12,506 nt of DNA from Pseudomonadota bacterium. GTDB lineage: Bacteria; Pseudomonadota; Gammaproteobacteria; Burkholderiales; Thiobacillaceae. The DNA lies in contig JAJZTV010000034.1 in NCBI GenBank assembly GCA_021847385.1, positions 1 to 12,506 of the forward strand, read 5' to 3'. Positions 6,115 through 12,506 of the stretch are shown piece after piece. The translations under genes were made by a program, and so were the position numbers. How positions within the stretch are numbered: position 1 is the first letter of the stretch; the number at the start of each line of letters is the position of its first letter. Under the pieces are notes generated by a model, which had not been told where the DNA came from, did not search any database, and saw only the letters and a list, made by a program, of their open reading frames with translations.

Positions 6115-7188
6115 CTAGAGCGGGGCGGCGTCTACCGCATAGGGCCAACCCTTGATGCCGCCGGCCAGGGACAAGGCCTTGATGTTGCGTTCGCGCAGCA
6201 GGAAGGCGCCGGCCATGCTGCGCCGGCCGCTGCGGCAATAGACGATGTAGGTGGCCTCGGGATCGAGCGTGTGGATTTGCGCGCGCAGGGTGTCCAGGGG
6301 CAGCAGGGTGGCGCCGGGGATGCGCGACTCTTCGTATTCCAGGTCGTAGCGGCAGTCGATCCAGCTGGCCTTTCCGCTGTCGACCATGGCCAGGGCCTGC
6401 TCGGGTGCGATCTCCTCGACGAAGCCGGGCTTGATCAGGGCGTCGAAGTCGGCTTTTTCCAGCACCAGCAGGTGGCCGGGCGCGGTCATGGTGACGGTGG
6501 CATTGCGGTAGCCGTCCTGCAGCAGGGCCTCTTCGCCGAAACCGTCACCGGAACTCAGCTGGGCGACGCAGCCGGTCTCGCCACTCATGGCGTCGGTGCG
6601 GATGACCTCGGCCTCGCCCGAGTCGACGATGTAATAGGCGTCGCCTTTCTCGCCCTGCTTGATCACGGTTTCGCCGGCCTGCACGGCCCGCGGCCGCATG
6701 CGCTTGAAGGCTTCGGCGGCGTTTTCCAGCGGCAGGTGGCGGAACAGGCCGATCTGCTTGATCAGACCGATGCGGCGGTGCAGTTCGGGGTTGTCGGAGA
6801 AGGCTTCGCTAAAGCGCTCGTTCCAGCCGGCCAGCTCGTCGGTGGTGTCGCCATCGAGGACGAGGTAGCGCACCTCGGTCACGGCCTGGACTCGCCTCCG
6901 CGCGGCGGCGCCGAGGAAGGTGAAGGGCGCGCCGGGCTCGGGTGCGTTCAGTATTCGACAACTGAGATGCGTTGTCTTGTCCGGGGCTACCCAGTTGCGT
7001 TCGGCTCGTGCCGTGCCTTGGAGCAGCAGCAGGTGCAGGCGCTCGCTGCCGGCCTCGTCGAGCAGGAGGTCGCCAGCCTGTGCCATGACGACGGGACGGT
7101 TCTCCAGCAGGTGTTCCAATTGCTTGAGTGGGATGTGGCTGAACAATTTTAGGGTGCGCAGGTGTCTGGCCAAGTCTTTCATCGGCAT
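6115..7188 (-). CDS. Fusion of two cNMP-binding-like domains with a rhodanese
   Basis: A 357-residue cytoplasmic protein with three parts. Residues about 13-125 form a degenerate cyclic-nucleotide-binding fold (LFSHIPLKQLEHLL) with no recognisable phosphate-binding cassette. Residues about 146-255 form a well-kept one (IGLFRHLPLENAAEAF, GEKGDAYYIVDSGEAEV) whose cassette FGEEALLQDGYRNATV (217-232) keeps the usual arginine (R228). Residues about 262-352 are a rhodanese domain with the active-site loop YCRSGRRS (catalytic C318) and a final GGIKGWP motif. Rhodaneses carry sulfane sulfur as a cysteine persulfide, so the design suggests sulfur transfer controlled by a nucleotide or other small ligand. 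ATG 7188 lies 8 bases after the stop of the VWA gene, and a second ATG at 7182 is possible. The frame stays open much further upstream, but that part overlaps the VWA gene and reads as Arg/Gly/Pro-rich noise. It is part of the aprA-proximal cluster. Confidence 0.88.
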   Translation of the reverse strand: MPMKDLARHLRTLKLFSHIPLKQLEHLLENRPVVMAQAGDLLLDEAGSERLHLLLLQGTARAERNWVAPDKTTHLSCRILNAPEPGAPFTFLGAAARRRVQAVTEVRYLVLDGDTTDELAGWNERFSEAFSDNPELHRRIGLIKQIGLFRHLPLENAAEAFKRMRPRAVQAGETVIKQGEKGDAYYIVDSGEAEVIRTDAMSGETGCVAQLSSGDGFGEEALLQDGYRNATVTMTAPGHLLVLEKADFDALIKPGFVEEIAPEQALAMVDSGKASWIDCRYDLEYEESRIPGATLLPLDTLRAQIHTLDPEATYIVYCRSGRRSMAGAFLLRERNIKALSLAGGIKGWPYAVDAAPL

Positions 7189-7196
7189 GGTCTCGG

Positions 7197-9320
7197 TCAG
7201 CGGGTTAGTCGGCGATAGATGTCGGCCACCTTCATCGGCAGCAGGCGCACCTCGTCGAGGATGATATAGCGGGCGGCGCCGTACATGTGCGGCAGGTAGT
7301 CGCGCGCCTCTTTGTCGATGGTGATGCAGAAGGGGTGGATGCCGGCGCGCCGGGCCTCGACCAGGGCCATGCGGGTGTCCTCGATGCCGTAGGGGCCGCG
7401 GTAGCCGTCGAAGTAGTCGTCGGGCTTGCCGTCGGACAGGGTGATCAGCACGCGGGTTTTGGCCTGCACCGCGTTCAACAGTTTGGACAGGTGGCGGATG
7501 GCGAAGCCCATGCGGGTGTAGTCCTGTGCCTCGATGCCGGCGATGCGGGCCTTGACCTCGGCGGAATAGGGTTCGTCGAAGGTCTTGATGCGGAACAGCT
7601 CGCAGCGCTTGCGGGTCTGGCCGGAGAAGCCGTAGATGGCGTAGCGGTCGCCCAGGCGCTCGAGCGATTCGGCCAGCAGGATCAGGGCCTCGCGCTCGGC
7701 CTCGTTGATCCAGCCCCGGGTGCTGCCGGACATGTCGACCATGAAGGCCACCGCGATGTTGCGCTCGGCCCGGTGCAGGCGGGTGAACAGGCGGTCGCTC
7801 ATCTCGCGGCCGTCGGCGGCGTCGGCGATGGCCTCGACCAGGGCGTCGAGGTCGACTTCGTCGCCATGGACCTGGCGCTTCTCCAGCCGGTCTTCGTCGC
7901 GCATGGCCTCGAAGCTCTTGCGCAGGCCGCGCAAGAGGCCGGCGTATTTGTCCAGGGTGGCGCGGTGGAAGGCGGGGTCGCCCGGCTTCACCTCCTTCTC
8001 GCGCATGACGCACCAGTTCTTGCGGTAGTGCTGGCGCTTGTAGTCCCACTCGGGATAGAACAGCGCGCCTGCCTCGTGATAGGTGCCTTGCCAGACGGCA
8101 TCGGGGTCGGTGGCGCGGTCGGTGAGCAGGCTGGGGTCGTAGTCGCCGGGGCCGGCCGGCACCAGGTATTCGTCGGGGATCTCGCCCAGGTCGAGTTGGA
8201 TCGAGGTGAGCAGTTCCTTCACCTGTTGCGGCGGGGCGACCGGGGCGCCGTCCAGGGTGAGTTCCAGCACGTCGAGGCTGTCTGCCTCGTTGTCTTGCTT
8301 GACCTCGAATTTGGCTGCTTGTGCGTCTTCGCCGCCGGGTGCGGCCTCTTCCTGGCGCTGGTGTTCTTCGGCCAGTTCGGCCAGCTTCACCCGCAGCAGC
8401 ATCTTTTCTTTTTCCACCCGCGCGGCCAGGCAGGCGGCCACGGCCTCGGGCCGCAGCTCGCCGCCGAAGCAGAAGCGAGGGACGTCATTCAATTCGTAGG
8501 CCTGGGGCAGCAGGCGCAGGCTGTCGGCCAGCGCGGCCTCGCGTGTGAGCAGCGGCGCGGCGAGGGCCTGCCAGGCCGGGGAGAGATGTTCTGCCTGCTG
8601 GGCCTTGAGTTGTTGCATGACGCGATAGAGGCCGGGCAGCTCGCGCCCGAGGCAGGCCTCGATCCGAATGGTCTCCAGGGCTTGCAGGTGAGCCAGCGCT
8701 CGCTCGGGCTCGGCAAAACCGGCGCAGGCGGTGGCCAGGTCGGCGCGAAAACTGCCGAAGCGGGTCTGGCCCCAGAGCAGGGCGACCGTGGCCTTGGCCA
8801 GGCGAAAGTTGTCGTCCAGCGTGGCCATTTGGGCGATCACCGCCGGCAGGAAGATGCGCTCGCTGTCGGTATAGGCGGCCTCGCCCTGTTCCAGGCGCAG
8901 GCGGCGGCCGGACAGGCCGCGCAGGAAGTTGGCCAGCACCGGGGCGATGTCCTCGAACAAGGCACCAGCCGCGTGCTCGTGCCGAATCTGCACGAAGTTG
9001 TGCACTTGCTCGATCACCTGCAGCGCACTGCGCAGGCCTTGGCGGTCGTAGGCATCGCAGGCGTGCACGGCCCAGGCCTCGATCAGCCGGCGGTCCATCT
9101 GTTGCAGCAGTTCGGGCGCGCGCAGGGCGAACTGGTGGGCGAGGGTGAGGTGGGTGCTGGCGATGCGCCGCACCCAGTCGAGGATGAAGCGCAGTTCGTC
9201 CTGCGGCAGCGGAGCGAGTTGCGCGGCCAGCGTGTCGGTGTGGATGAAGCTGAACTCGACGTCGAGGCTGACGTTGAGCTCGGCCTCGATCTCCGCGGCG
9301 GTCAGCGCGGCCTGGGCCAT
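7197..9320 (-). CDS. CbbO/NorD-like VWA-domain protein
   Basis: A 707-residue protein of the NorD/CbbO group, partner of the MoxR-type ATPase encoded just upstream. A long helical N-terminal part (1-320), also containing CFGGELRPE (284-292), leads into an acidic linker and the family-typical block YPEWDYKRQHYRKNWCVMRE (422-441). The C-terminal von Willebrand A domain (about 521-707) has a complete metal-ion-dependent adhesion site: DMSGS (D529, S531, S533), T602 in YTRMG, and SDG (629-631). In CbbQO the VWA protein grips the target enzyme while the ATPase remodels it; rubisco is the known target. NorQD acts on nitric-oxide reductase. Here the pair lies behind aprA. ATG 9320 is the first start in a frame closed by a stop at 9374-9372. 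It has no ribosome-binding site because a hairpin repeat ends 2 bases upstream. The next gene begins 8 bases after the stop. Confidence 0.87.
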   Translation of the reverse strand: MAQAALTAAEIEAELNVSLDVEFSFIHTDTLAAQLAPLPQDELRFILDWVRRIASTHLTLAHQFALRAPELLQQMDRRLIEAWAVHACDAYDRQGLRSALQVIEQVHNFVQIRHEHAAGALFEDIAPVLANFLRGLSGRRLRLEQGEAAYTDSERIFLPAVIAQMATLDDNFRLAKATVALLWGQTRFGSFRADLATACAGFAEPERALAHLQALETIRIEACLGRELPGLYRVMQQLKAQQAEHLSPAWQALAAPLLTREAALADSLRLLPQAYELNDVPRFCFGGELRPEAVAACLAARVEKEKMLLRVKLAELAEEHQRQEEAAPGGEDAQAAKFEVKQDNEADSLDVLELTLDGAPVAPPQQVKELLTSIQLDLGEIPDEYLVPAGPGDYDPSLLTDRATDPDAVWQGTYHEAGALFYPEWDYKRQHYRKNWCVMREKEVKPGDPAFHRATLDKYAGLLRGLRKSFEAMRDEDRLEKRQVHGDEVDLDALVEAIADAADGREMSDRLFTRLHRAERNIAVAFMVDMSGSTRGWINEAEREALILLAESLERLGDRYAIYGFSGQTRKRCELFRIKTFDEPYSAEVKARIAGIEAQDYTRMGFAIRHLSKLLNAVQAKTRVLITLSDGKPDDYFDGYRGPYGIEDTRMALVEARRAGIHPFCITIDKEARDYLPHMYGAARYIILDEVRLLPMKVADIYRRLTR

Positions 9321-9322
9321 AG

Positions 9323-9343
9323 GTAGGGTGCACTCTGTGCACC
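9323..9343 (-). repeat. Hairpin repeat copy 1 (divergent, opposite orientation)
   Basis: GTAGGGTGCACTCTGTGCACC. Its inverted arms GGTGCA (9327-9332) and TGCACC (9338-9343) could fold. It carries the same GTAGGGTGC edge as copies 2 and 3 but in reverse orientation, and its core is changed from GCG to GCA. It sits immediately before the VWA start codon. Confidence 0.7.
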
Positions 9344-9346
9344 GGT

Positions 9347-9378
9347 CTTGGCTTGGTGCGTGGAACGCACCCTACGTG
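9347..9378 (+). repeat. Hairpin repeat copy 2, first tandem unit
   Basis: A unit of about 32 bases containing the stem GGTGCGT (9355-9361) / ACGCACC (9365-9371) with loop GGA, and the trailing CTACG. The next unit repeats it almost exactly. Short palindromes of this type (TAGGGTGCG...CGCACC) are scattered between genes in many beta- and gammaproteobacteria; that attribution is from memory. Confidence 0.8.
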
Positions 9379-9411
9379 CTTGGGCTTGGTGCGTGGGACG
9401 CACCCTACGAT
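9379..9411 (+). repeat. Hairpin repeat copy 3, second tandem unit
   Basis: Nearly identical to the preceding unit, with one added G near its start and loop GGG instead of GGA. The stem is GGTGCGT (9388-9394) / ACGCACC (9398-9404), followed by CTACG. The unit lies 10 bases from the stop of the MoxR-like gene, so the three copies fill almost the whole gap between ATPase and VWA genes. Confidence 0.8.
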
Positions 9412-9420
9412 GCAGGCGCA

Positions 9421-10239
9421 TCAGAAGATGGAAGAGGACAGCTCTTCGACCGCCGCCAGCATGTCGGCGTCGTCGGTGATGGCTTGGGCCACGGCGGCGC
9501 GGCAGGCGGAGACCGGCTCGACCCCGCTACTGATCAATTTGCCGGCGTGGACCAGCAGGCGGGTGGAGGCACCCTCTTCCAGGCCGGAGCCCTTGAGGTT
9601 GCGGGTGAGCTGGGCGAACTTGACCAGCTTTTCGGCCAGTGCGGCATCGACCTTGGCCTCGTTGGCGATGATCTTGCGTTCCAGTTCCGGTGCCGGGTAG
9701 TCGAACTCCATGGCGACGAAGCGCTGGCGGGTGGACTGCTTGAGGTCTTTGAGCACGCTCTGGTAGCCGGGGTTGTAGGAGATGGCCAGGCAGAAGTCGG
9801 CCGGTGCTTCCAGCAACTGGCCCAGCTTCTCCATGGGTAGGGCGCGGCGGTCGTCGGCCAGGGGGTGGATGACCACCATGGTGTCCTTGCGTGCCTCAAC
9901 GATCTCATCGAGATAGCAGATGCCGCCCACGCGCACGGCGCGGGTGAGCGGGCCGTCGACCCAGACCGTCTCGCCGCCCTTGACCAGGAAGCGGCCGACC
10001 AAGTCGGAGGCGGTGAGGTCGTCATGGCAGGACACCGTGATCAGCGGCCGCTTCAGGCGCCAGGCCATGTACTCCATGAACCGGGTCTTGCCGCAGCCGG
10101 TGGGGCCTTTGAGCAGCACCGGCAGCCGGTTCTTGTAGGCCGCCTCGAAGATGGCGATCTCGTCGCCCACCGCCTCGTAATAGGGCTCCTCGGCGATGTA
10201 GTGCTCTTCCGGGGCGAGGCTGTGGGCGGCGGTGTTCAT
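9421..10239 (-). CDS. MoxR-family AAA+ ATPase, CbbQ/NirQ/NorQ-like
   Basis: A 272-residue AAA+ ATPase of the CbbQ/NirQ/NorQ group. Visible are an N-terminal YYEAVGDEIAIFEAAYKNRLP block, Walker A GPTGCGKT (45-52), the family pore-region stretch DDLTASDLVGRF (73-84), Walker B ICYLDEI (D111, E112), sensor 1 N156 in ISYNPGY, the arginine-finger region STRQRF (169-174), and sensor 2 R227 in ASTRLL. The length is that of CbbQ. These ATPases form hexamers that bind a VWA partner and use ATP to remodel a target enzyme: rubisco for CbbQ, nitric-oxide reductase for NorQ. The partner is the next gene (the VWA protein), 100 bases on, the gap being filled by hairpin repeats. ATG 10239 begins 6 bases after the stop of the YkgJ-like gene, so the two are probably translationally coupled. 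The subfamily name is sure; the target is not. Confidence 0.92.
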   Translation of the reverse strand: MNTAAHSLAPEEHYIAEEPYYEAVGDEIAIFEAAYKNRLPVLLKGPTGCGKTRFMEYMAWRLKRPLITVSCHDDLTASDLVGRFLVKGGETVWVDGPLTRAVRVGGICYLDEIVEARKDTMVVIHPLADDRRALPMEKLGQLLEAPADFCLAISYNPGYQSVLKDLKQSTRQRFVAMEFDYPAPELERKIIANEAKVDAALAEKLVKFAQLTRNLKGSGLEEGASTRLLVHAGKLISSGVEPVSACRAAVAQAITDDADMLAAVEELSSSIF

Positions 10240-10245
10240 GGCTGC

Positions 10246-11196
10246 TTAGTCGTTGCCGCCGCAGCTGAGATCGCCGGGCTTGCACTCGCCGGAATACTTC
10301 TCGTCTTCCAACTTGTCGCGGTTGGCCTCGAACTCGGCGCGGAACTGCTCGGCCTTGGCCTTGAGCCGGTCGATACGGGCCTCGTAGACGCCCTCGCGCT
10401 CGGTCAGCGCCTTCTCGTTGAACAACACGTGCTTCAAGAAGGTGTAGCCGAATTCCATCAGCTTCTCGTCGTCGGCCACCAGTTCGGCCATCTGCTCGAC
10501 CGGGATGTCGTAGGTGCGGTTGAACGACTCGCTGATGACGAAGGCGCGGAAGCGGTCGAGGTCGTAGCTGGCCATGAAGAACAGTTGGTTGGAAATGATG
10601 GGCGGCTTGCCGATGGCGGGGCCGGCCGATTTCTTCTTCAGGATGAGCTGGCGCCAGCCGCGGCCCTTTTCGTCGTAGTCGTCGACGCCTTGTTCATGGC
10701 GATACTGGTCGATGGTGAGCTTGCGGTCTTCCTGGTGGCCCAGGCAGGTCTTTTCCGTCACCAGGGCATAGGCTTGGCGGTCGGTGAATTCGTCGGAGCG
10801 GCGGATGGAGAGCAGGGCGACTGGGTAGTAGCGGCAGGCGGTGGGCCGGTTCTGATAGACGCTGCAGCCTTCCTCGACCATGAATTGGCAGGCGGTGCCG
10901 CCCTCGACCGCGCGCAGCTTGACGCCGGGGGTGCCGTCCTTGTCGATCTCGTAGGGCACGGTGTACTTCTGCAGAAACTCGCCGGAGGCGATGCCGAAGT
11001 GGTTCTTCAGGCGCAGGATGTCGTAGGGGGTGAGGCTGATGTCGATGTTGCCGCAGCAGACGTTCCAGCACTTCACGCCGCGGTGGCAGCGGAATTGGAT
11101 TTCGGTGTCGCCCTCGAGCATGTTGGGCATGACCGGGCTTTGGTCGAAGGGGGCGTCCTTGGCCAGGTTCTTGAATTGATCGTCGTAGTCTTGCAT
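10246..11196 (-). CDS. YkgJ-type cysteine-cluster protein with a long C-terminal extension
   Basis: A 316-residue protein with the YkgJ (CxCxxCC-type zinc/iron-chelating) domain at about residues 33-155: FRCHRGVKCWNVCCG gives C37, C43, C47 and C48, then C103, C111 (EEGCSVY), C121 (RPTACRYYP) and C151. Such proteins are thought to bind a metal ion or Fe-S cluster; no enzyme activity is established. Beyond the domain lies a helical extension (about 200-300, rich in Glu, Lys and Arg) ending in ECKPGDLSCGGND, with a second cysteine pair C305 and C312. There is no signal peptide. GAGG lies 7 bases before ATG 11196, a normal ribosome-binding site. A possible TAAAAT -10 box (11285-11280) has no convincing -35. 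The gene is the first after the aprA terminator and couples tightly to the MoxR-like gene (6-base gap). It may be a metal- or cluster-delivery factor for a nearby enzyme; that is inference. Confidence 0.85.
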   Translation of the reverse strand: MQDYDDQFKNLAKDAPFDQSPVMPNMLEGDTEIQFRCHRGVKCWNVCCGNIDISLTPYDILRLKNHFGIASGEFLQKYTVPYEIDKDGTPGVKLRAVEGGTACQFMVEEGCSVYQNRPTACRYYPVALLSIRRSDEFTDRQAYALVTEKTCLGHQEDRKLTIDQYRHEQGVDDYDEKGRGWRQLILKKKSAGPAIGKPPIISNQLFFMASYDLDRFRAFVISESFNRTYDIPVEQMAELVADDEKLMEFGYTFLKHVLFNEKALTEREGVYEARIDRLKAKAEQFRAEFEANRDKLEDEKYSGECKPGDLSCGGND

Positions 11197-11351
11197 GGTG
11201 GTGCCTCGTTGAATGCTGCCGTTTCCAGTTGACCCGGCAGGGATGGGTCGGTTCGAAACGATAAGACGGAAAGGCGCGAATTTTACCGGAGATCACGCCC
11301 TGGCGTCTTTACGCTAAAGCCATGACGCAAATGCGTTTTTACATCGTGTAG

Positions 11352-11386
11352 AAGAAAAAACCGGGCGCCTTGTGGGCGCCCGGTTT
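11352..11386 (-). terminator. Rho-independent terminator after aprA
   Basis: The stem AAACCGGGCGCC (11358-11369) pairs with GGCGCCCGGTTT (11375-11386), 12 bp in all with a 5-base loop. On the minus strand it is followed by a T-rich run, so it ends transcription coming from aprA, whose stop is about 20 bases upstream. It separates aprA expression from the ykgJ-type gene, though read-through is possible. Confidence 0.88.
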
Positions 11387-11407
11387 CTTTAGTGCTGTGC
11401 CTGCTGC

Positions 11408-12506
11408 TTAGTGGGCGGCGGGCTTGAACAGCTTGGATTTGTCCACCAGGTCGACGTGCTTGCGCTTGAAGCAGGTCCACTTTGCGGTGTTCTTGTCGTA
11501 GATGGAGTTCACGAAGCAGTGCCAGTTTTCCTCGTCGACGAAGTTCTTGTCGGCGCGGTAGTAGAAGCCGGGGTAACGGCTTTCCTGGCGGAACAGGATG
11601 TGCTGCAGGTGGGCTTCGGCGGTCAGGATGCGGTGGTAGTTCTCCCAGGCACGCAGCAGTTCATGCAGGTCCTTGGCACGCATCTTCTGGGCATCTTCCT
11701 TCAGCATGTCCAGTTTCTCCTGCGCCACGTTGAGCATGTGCTCGTTCGTGATGTAGTAGGTCGCGACACCGGCCACATACTCGTCCATGATCTTCTGCAG
11801 GCGGAACTGCAGCATCTTGGGCGTGATGTAGTTGGGGTTGACGTCGATCGCCGTGGTGTAGTCCTTGAACTCGATGTAGTTGCGGACCGGCTTGTAGATG
11901 TCTTCCACCAGCTGCTCCACCGGGGTGTCGAGCTCGGGTTTCCAGTCCTTGTTGTCCAGGCAGAACTTGACCATGGCCTTGGCGGCCAGGCGGCCCTCGG
12001 CATGGGAACCGGAGGAGAACTTGTGACCGGAAGCGCCCACGCCGTCACCGGCGGTGAACAGGCCCTTGACCGTGGTCATGGAGCGGTAACCCCAGTGCCA
12101 GCCGGAGGGCAGGTGGTCGGGCACGCCAGGCAGATCTTCCTTGGTCGGGGCGCCGACGTCGTCGGGACCGGAGACCCAGATGCCGCAGCAGCCGGAGTGC
12201 GAGCCGAGCAGGTAGGGCTCGGTCGGCATCAGCTCGGAGTTCTTCTTCTCGGGCTCGATGTTCTCGCCAACCCAGATGCCGCACTGGCCGACGCACATGT
12301 CCAGGAAGTCTTCCCAGGCCTCGGCTTCGAGGTGCTTCACCTCGCGCGGGGTCAGGGTCTCGCGCAGCTTGGCCAGGGCGGTCACGGTGTCCATGTAGAT
12401 GGGGCCGCGGCCTTCCTTCATTTCCTTGAGCATCAGGTGGTTACGCAGGCAGGAAGCGGGAACGGCAGCCTGACCGTACGGGGGGTAGTCGTTCAGCAGT
12501 TCCTTG
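11408..12506 (-). CDS. aprA: Adenylylsulfate reductase alpha subunit, C-terminal part
   Basis: The last 365 codons of aprA; the 5' part lies beyond the right edge (full AprA proteins are about 620-660 residues). AprA is the FAD-carrying subunit of cytoplasmic APS reductase. With AprB it interconverts APS and sulfite plus AMP, and in sulfur oxidisers it runs toward APS. Recognisable pieces are NDYPPYGQAAVPASCLRNH near the edge, MCVGQCGIWVGENIEPEKK, GSHSGCCGIWVSGPDDVG, the FAD-contacting TAGDGVGASGHKFSSGSHAEG, and the family-typical C-terminus ENWHCFVNSIYD with the final SKLFKPAAH. The frame is open to the edge (codon 12505-12503 is Lys). The partner aprB would be expected upstream of aprA, outside the window. 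A 12-bp terminator follows. No frameshift or missing residue is apparent. Whether it belongs to the sulfate-reducer-like or sulfur-oxidiser lineage needs a tree. Confidence 0.95.
   Translation of the reverse strand, partial: KELLNDYPPYGQAAVPASCLRNHLMLKEMKEGRGPIYMDTVTALAKLRETLTPREVKHLEAEAWEDFLDMCVGQCGIWVGENIEPEKKNSELMPTEPYLLGSHSGCCGIWVSGPDDVGAPTKEDLPGVPDHLPSGWHWGYRSMTTVKGLFTAGDGVGASGHKFSSGSHAEGRLAAKAMVKFCLDNKDWKPELDTPVEQLVEDIYKPVRNYIEFKDYTTAIDVNPNYITPKMLQFRLQKIMDEYVAGVATYYITNEHMLNVAQEKLDMLKEDAQKMRAKDLHELLRAWENYHRILTAEAHLQHILFRQESRYPGFYYRADKNFVDEENWHCFVNSIYDKNTAKWTCFKRKHVDLVDKSKLFKPAAH

Noticed and set aside
6115..8049. Rhodanese frame extended to a 644-codon protein
   Set aside because: Upstream of 7188 the frame overlaps the VWA gene and reads as Arg/Gly/Pro/His-rich noise; the domain sequence begins right after ATG 7188.
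7287..9326. 679-codon open frame on the plus strand
   Set aside because: It lies exactly antisense to the VWA gene, and its Gly/Val/Ala/Gln-rich composition without domains is what high-G+C codon bias produces in a shadow frame. The minus-strand product has full family motifs.
9347..9411. Possible mini CRISPR array
   Set aside because: The two units are directly adjacent with no spacer between them, and each is a self-complementary intergenic palindrome; no cas gene is near.
9865..11232. 455-codon open frame on the plus strand
   Set aside because: It is antisense to the MoxR-like and YkgJ-type genes, crosses their junction, and has a low-complexity Val/Ala/Gly composition.
11295..11336. Two small palindromes (ACGCC-CT-GGCGT and ACGCA-AA-TGCGT) between the aprA terminator and the ykgJ-type gene
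   Set aside because: The arms are 5 bp with 2-base centres, too short and unsupported by a recognisable promoter to call operators or terminators.

Overview
The window looks like chromosomal DNA of a G+C-rich, sulfur-oxidising chemolithotroph, most plausibly a Thiobacillus-like betaproteobacterium. The main evidence is the C-terminal part of aprA (dissimilatory adenylylsulfate reductase, alpha subunit) at the right edge, followed by a CbbQ/NorQ-type AAA+ ATPase and a CbbO/NorD-type VWA protein. The taxonomic call is inference from gene content and base composition, not from a marker gene.

Left part (1-4200). A long reading frame on the minus strand runs off the left edge (1022 to 1). It is open for 340 codons and may be a PilZ-type or other conserved protein. 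Divergent from it is a tight plus-strand operon of four exported proteins: a TlpA-like thioredoxin (WCPPC), a SoxW-like thioredoxin (CPWC), a TolC-family outer-membrane channel and a short HlyD-type periplasmic adaptor. The last three junctions are short or overlapping (ATGA, GTGA). A strong hairpin terminator closes the operon at 4170-4200. No inner-membrane pump is present in the window.

Middle (4216-6066). Everything from here to the right edge is on the minus strand. A CoiA-like nuclease gene has clearly lower G+C than its flanks (40-42% in two 60-base lines I counted, against 70% in one line of the adaptor gene). Upstream of it, in transcription order, lie a higBA toxin-antitoxin pair and a 95-residue unknown protein. 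The higBA promoter is very well formed, has a palindrome between its -35 and -10 boxes, and places the expected transcription start on or next to the toxin's GTG, so the toxin message is probably leaderless. This is a small accessory islet.

Right part (6115-12506). In transcription order: aprA (5' end outside the window), its terminator, a YkgJ-type cysteine-cluster protein, the MoxR/CbbQ-like ATPase, a cluster of short hairpin repeats, the VWA protein, and a fusion of two cyclic-nucleotide-binding-like domains with a rhodanese. CbbQ/CbbO and NorQ/NorD pairs act as ATP-driven activators or assembly factors for metalloenzymes. Their position behind aprA, together with a metal-cluster protein and a sulfurtransferase, suggests a maturation or activation module for a sulfur- or carbon-metabolism enzyme. 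The target is unproven. Every gap between genes is under about 215 bases; I saw no tRNA, rRNA, CRISPR array or transposase.
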